A stretch of 64,000 nucleotides of DNA. Source: Paralvinella palmiformis. Taxonomy: Eukaryota; Annelida; Polychaeta; Terebellida; Alvinellidae. The position numbers were made by a program, and so were the translations under genes. The stretch is from positions 168,501-232,500 of the forward strand of contig JAODUP010000717.1 of the NCBI GenBank assembly GCA_025642065.1, given 5' to 3'. Under the pieces are notes generated by a model that was not told the origin of the DNA, did no database searches, and saw only the letters and a list, made by a program, of their open reading frames with translations. Below, in pieces: positions 59,401 to 64,000 of the stretch (position 1 is the first letter of the stretch; every line of letters starts with the position of its first letter).

Positions 59401-60537
59401 AATGTGACTTACAATCTTTTTTTAAACGAATTTTAATGAGTGAACATCATAGTTCCTATCATAGTCCCAACTAATGTCATATTTATCGTCCGTTAAGACT
59501 CTTTAGTCAGAATTCTTCGCAAACACACAGACTAACAAATACACACACGCACACACACGCACGTACACACACACATGTGTTCATTAAAAGGAAACTTTAC
59601 TGAGGGATGTAAGAACTCAAATAACACAGGTGAAACACCGGCTAGTGATCCATAAAATTATGCCACCTGACGAATGTGTTCTTTTGCGAACACCGACTAA
59701 CACACACATATTCGGTTTGATTTATATAGATGTACCACTTATTTACATATATTTGTTCAACAAAATAAATCGTATATAATTGAAAGAAAATGTTCGATTG
59801 TGTTTTTTGGAGAAATTAGTCGTTTTTTCTTTTGATTTTAAAACGAATTATTTGTATTTTCCGAGGAGTGTCTAATATTAAGAAGATGATATTTTACTTT
59901 TGTGCACATGATAGGTTAAATGGGCGCAGCGACCTCCAAATGTAATGAATCGAAGTCAAAGATGAAACATCCTTGAGATCAGCCCACGTCGAGATTCGCA
60001 GGCGGGTGGTAGTGATCTGTGATCCAACACGCTACCATTAGACCATGGAAGCACCCCTATCGAATATTCAGAAATAAGATGGTGGCTTGTCGAAATTTGA
60101 GCAAATATTTAACACAACAGAAGATAAACTAAGTGACAAACGTTTATCCTGCAGTACACTTTATGTAACTTGGATGGCGTCTAGTGCAATAAGGCGTGTA
60201 TCAGTATAAAAATATTTCCTTGTGGCGTATATTGCCAAAATCTTTATGAAGATTAGAGTGGGATTACAAAATCTGGCTTTCCCTTAATGCTTGATTTAAA
60301 AGAAAATAGAAGATAAGCTTGTTGATAATGCGATACGTCAATATTTCCTATGGAGTGTGCAGAGCTGGCGACGTTCATCACGTAGTAACCCTCTCCCCCT
60401 CCTGTAGATGAACTATTTTATAAGAGAATACCTTTTCAACGACAGCCTTCGATTCTCTTTAGCTAAGAATAAGTGTTTTCACTGCCATTCACTAGATGGC
60501 AGGTGTGCTTAAGCAAGCCTACCTAAGCGGTGCATTA

Positions 60538-60541
<4 letters not shown>
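59401..60541. other. No gene seen apart from one SINE
   Basis: Short CA-rich stretches near 59540-59580; otherwise plain. Confidence 0.5.
59888..60058 (-). mobile_element. tRNA-derived SINE, family A
   Basis: Contains TTTTGTGCACATGATAGGTT, GCAGCGACCTCCAAATGTAA and head CCATTAGACCATGG. The B box is decayed (GAGATTCGCAGGC). Confidence 0.82.

Positions 60542-60625
<84 letters not shown>
60542..60625. repeat. TG microsatellite
   Basis: Two (TG)n runs separated by a short TATATA stretch. Confidence 0.97.
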
Positions 60626-60958
60626 TCCATATGAGCGGGTGCGCTCATATCCACGATACCGTAGCGTCATTGCTTTTCATAGTAATTTCACATAATAGTA
60701 ATTTGAGCGTACTTAGAATTTGTCGGAAATAGAGAGATAGGAAGAGAGATATGTCGTATATCTTTGTCAATAAACAATAGATGTCCAGGAAGTGTAGCCA
60801 ACTTACAGAACATCCTGTCTTTTATATACAGGACAAAGGCGACCTATTACATTTGCCAAAACATATAAAACACTCAGCTGTAGTCATGTATGGGAAATAG
60901 AAAATAGTCAATGTTGTTATGCTTCTGGAAGTTTTGGGTTTATAAATGAATGGAACCC

Positions 60959-60961
60959 CCC

Positions 60962-60996
<35 letters not shown>

Positions 60997-61018
60997 GTGG
61001 TATGTATCTGTGTGTCTG

Positions 61019-61094
<76 letters not shown>

Positions 61095-61129
61095 TTTATA
61101 TATATATCTATTATGTTTCTATCTATCTA

Positions 61130-61185
<56 letters not shown>

Positions 61186-61296
61186 CTTCTCTCTCTGTTT
61201 ATCTGTCTGTCTGTCTGACTGTCTGTCTCTCATATATATATAGTTTTATATATCTATCTATGTATGTTTCTATCTATCTATCTATTTATCTATCTA

Positions 61297-61340
<44 letters not shown>

Positions 61341-61455
61341 CTCCTCTCTCTGTTTGTCTGTCTGTCTGTATGTCTGTCTGACTGTCTGCTCTCTCTATAT
61401 ATATACTTTATATATCTATCTATGTATGTTCTTCATCTATCTATCTATTTTGTCT

Positions 61456-61553
<98 letters not shown>

Positions 61554-61590
61554 CACACCTCCCTCTCTCTCTCTCTCTCTCTCTCTTCTC
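60959..61590. repeat. Compound TC/TA/CTAT/CTGT array with higher-order units
   Basis: Blocks in the order TA run, CCCCTTCTCTCTCTGTTTAT-like, CTGT run, TATA, CTAT run recur about three times with a period near 150-170 bp. Open frames here are artefacts. Confidence 0.93.
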
Positions 61591-61800
61591 TGATATGTTA
61601 GTAATTATTTATTTATACTGCTGCTACATTCATTAAAGGCCATTGTTGTTCAGTTTGTAACTGATTTGTTTCTGTTTATCACAGCAATTAATTTGCTCGT
61701 ATGTTAATATTAACAACAACAACAACAACAACAACATGGATATAATAAGACGCCTGTACTGGCAGAAGCCATTCAATAATGTTCTTTAACATAATTACTT

Positions 61801-61835
61801 AACACACGCACGCATGCACACACGCACGTACGCAC

Positions 61836-61868
<33 letters not shown>
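61801..61868. repeat. AC-rich microsatellite
   Basis: ACGCACGC-type units leading into a (CA)n run. A separate ACA tract lies at about 61709-61736. Confidence 0.9.
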
Positions 61869-61871
<3 letters not shown>

Positions 61872-62529
61872 GTATCATACACACTATTAATTTACATTTT
61901 GGTGTTTTGCTAATAGAATCATCACACAGCTGTACAGCTGTTTTCTAGAACAGAGTGTTATTTATGTTATAGAACCTGATCAAAGGGATCATAACATAGA
62001 CAGTACCAGACATATAGCTATTAACCAAAGATTGTCAATATCCAGAGCAGTCGGGATACGTATACGATTTGTAATATACAATGAAATTGCAATTTCCAAT
62101 AAAATTAAGTTTAATTTATTTTTTTACACTCATGCTTTTTGTATTATAGCACAAAGGAATATTTCAAATTCTTGGGAATTAATGTGTTGGTTAATTTAAT
62201 TAACATTTGGTGCATGAACATTCTTCGTATAAATTCCTATTACGAATAATGATAATTATATTTCTTGAATGAAATAATTGAGAAATTTAATCTGGTAATA
62301 TATTGTTGATGGCGTGATCATCGATAAATAACAACAATTTATGCAAATCTTGAATTTGTCGAATTTTATTAAATTCAAACAGAGGATCAGAGTGAGATGT
62401 GTATGATTTACATTTAATTATGTATAATACTCTTTATTGGAGTTTCAATTAATATTTGGTTTATTTGTGTGGGATTTCCCTAAAGTTAGCATTGATTATG
62501 GAATGATAAACTGACTTTAAAGCTCTATC
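61869..62529. other. No gene seen
   Basis: AT-rich DNA upstream of the CR1/L2-like fragment. Confidence 0.5.
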
Positions 62530-63540
62530 AGATGAAATGTTGCTTACATCATGGACCGTTGCTGTTTACTGTGAGCTCTCTTATTCACAGCCACAAATTA
62601 GACCATGATTTATATGCAGATGACATCCAAGTACACATATCTTCATCTATAGCAGACACTCTTTCCCTTAAACAGCTAGGTGACTGTCTTAGTGATATCT
62701 CTGGCTGGATGACAAACAATAAACTTAGGCTCAATGCCAACAAAACAGGTTTCATCATTATGGGTACATCCAGATAACGCAAAAACTTACTCATTTCTTC
62801 CCTACGAACATCCTTAGTCATAACACCGCATCATCAGACACTGTACGTAACCTTGGCGTTACATTTGAGAGCGATTTTAATTTCCGAATACATATTTCTC
62901 TGACATGTCGATCATGCTTCTATCATATTCCTGACCTTCATCGTATTCGGCGCTATATTTCTCTTTCAGTCGCCAAAACCATTGCCACAGCACTCATTAC
63001 TAGTAGGCTTGATTAATACGATTCTCTTCTTTGGAACATAACATCTAAGGATATTCTAAAACTTCAGTGTGTTCAGAACTGTTTAGCTAGGGTTGTCACA
63101 CGGACTTCTCGGTTTTCCTCATTCTGTCCCACTTCTTCACTGGCTCCCTGTTCAATCTCGCATCATTTTCAAACTCTGCACTATGGCCTATCAAACTCTT
63201 TCTTCTAGAGAACCTTCATATCTATTTTCCATGTTTTCTTTAGCACCCAATCCCAGATAACTTCATTCATCTGGTTTTCTCTTGTTTTCTGTTCCCAAGG
63301 GGTAAAACTCATGCTGGGAATCGAGCTTTTTCAGTTGTTGTCCCATCTCTTTGGAATTCACTCTCTGAACAAGTTTCTTTCTTTTACCATTTGAAAACTC
63401 ACCTTTTAGACTAAGTTTCCACTCCATTTGATGATTTGTTGATGAATTTTGCATTGTACCCGGACTATGAGTTTGCCCAACCCCTGTACTAGGTGCGCCA
63501 CTGAGCTCGATTTGTTTCGAGGATATTGGCGCAGTAAAAG
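62530..63540 (+). mobile_element. CR1/L2-like LINE fragment, RT palm to 3' end
   Basis: Starting at 62532: G-P-L-L-F-T-V then H-K-L-D-H-D-L-Y-A-D-D (catalytic pair near 62617), I-S-G-W-M-T-N-N-K-L-R-L-N-A-N-K-T. After frameshifts come N-L-G-V-T-F-E-S-D-F-N-F, R-R-Y-I-S-L-S-V-A-K-T-I-A-T-A-L-I-T-S-R-L, L-Q-C-V-Q-N-C-L-A-R-V-V-T-R-T, and a C-terminal G-N-R-A-F-S-V-V-V-P-S-L-W-N-S-L. The order and motifs are those of CR1/L2-clade elements. It is 5' truncated and multiply frameshifted. Confidence 0.85.
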
Positions 63541-64000
63541 GTTTGCAATTATTATTATTTACAGTGAAAAGACCATTTGACAACTTGGATTTGAACCTAT
63601 TTTTCTGCATTTTACAGTTCAATTGTTCATCTAAATATAGGCATAAGAATTTCGTGGATGAATCTTGTTCTAGAATGGTCTTGTTCGGAGAAAATATAGA
63701 GTATTTAATTCTATTTACAGTTAATGCTTATATATTTACGAAGAGCCGTTCACCTAATTTCGTCAATTCCGCATTTGATTGACAAGGATCTTTAAATTAG
63801 AATTTGACGAACAAAAGACATCGTACGATTCGGAAACGATAATATATTTACGGAAGTTGGATTACGTTTATCATTTTAATATAATATAAGAGTAATGGGA
63901 TCCAGGATTGGTCCTTGGGGACACTCTAGATGCTATTTATCTTTGGTATGTATTGTTTAGATCATATTGTTTAGATCTGTGTATTGATGTCAGCTATGCG

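Noticed and set aside
60946..61601. Up to 199-codon plus-strand frames
   Set aside because: Translation of TA, TC and CTAT repeats.
63263..63622. 119-codon minus-strand frame
   Set aside because: Antisense of the 3' part of the CR1/L2-like LINE and its flank; no domain.

Overview
This window is animal nuclear DNA. Genes are split into short exons with GT-AG introns of up to about 7 kb, microsatellites (TA, TG, TC, GTA, CTAT) are abundant, and tRNA-derived SINEs, non-LTR retrotransposon remnants and hAT/Harbinger transposon remnants are present. The gene and repeat style best fits a lophotrochozoan, most likely a mollusc; that is an inference, since no species marker is visible. No CRISPR array, rRNA gene, operon or plasmid feature is present.

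Two protein genes can be assembled exon by exon, both on the minus strand. The first, about 26.1 to 11.95 kb, is a complete BAK-type multi-BH-domain BCL2-family gene. It has a 5' UTR exon and four coding exons whose phases match (801 nt, 266 aa). It keeps the BH3 core (L-A-F-I-G-D) and a C-terminal tail anchor. The usual BH1 NWGR is replaced by SWDH, and a His-rich insert lies between BH3 and BH1. Intron 2 of this gene holds an 11-bp minisatellite containing four perfect p53-family half-sites, inside a CpG-rich, conserved-looking block (18.5-21.4 kb).

The second gene, about 48.8 to 39.8 kb, is a complete MIF4GD (SLIP1-type MIF4G-domain) gene of 226 aa in four coding exons. The nearest upstream exon with a consensus splice donor encodes a 40-aa single-pass membrane micropeptide. 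Splicing would leave only 24 nt between the micropeptide stop and the MIF4GD start, so the mRNA looks bicistronic.

Layout: 1-11.9 kb holds no recognisable gene, only microsatellites, a compound minisatellite and SINEs. 12-26 kb is the BAK-like gene. 26-39 kb is intergenic, with a two-copy repeat, SINEs, minisatellites and CpG-rich islands (28.0-28.4, 33.05-33.7, 34.3-34.9 kb). 39.8-48.8 kb is the micropeptide/MIF4GD locus, in CpG-poor DNA with a Harbinger scrap. 49.7-52.6 kb holds a broken LINE and a hAT (ZMYM1-like) remnant. 53.6-57.2 kb has weak candidate exons of an unidentified minus-strand gene and a near-identical 390-bp duplication. 58.3-59.4 and 62.5-63.5 kb are two more decayed LINEs, separated by compound microsatellites.

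The BAK-like protein would act in mitochondrial apoptosis and MIF4GD in translation (histone mRNA). Nothing in the sequence ties the two genes together functionally.
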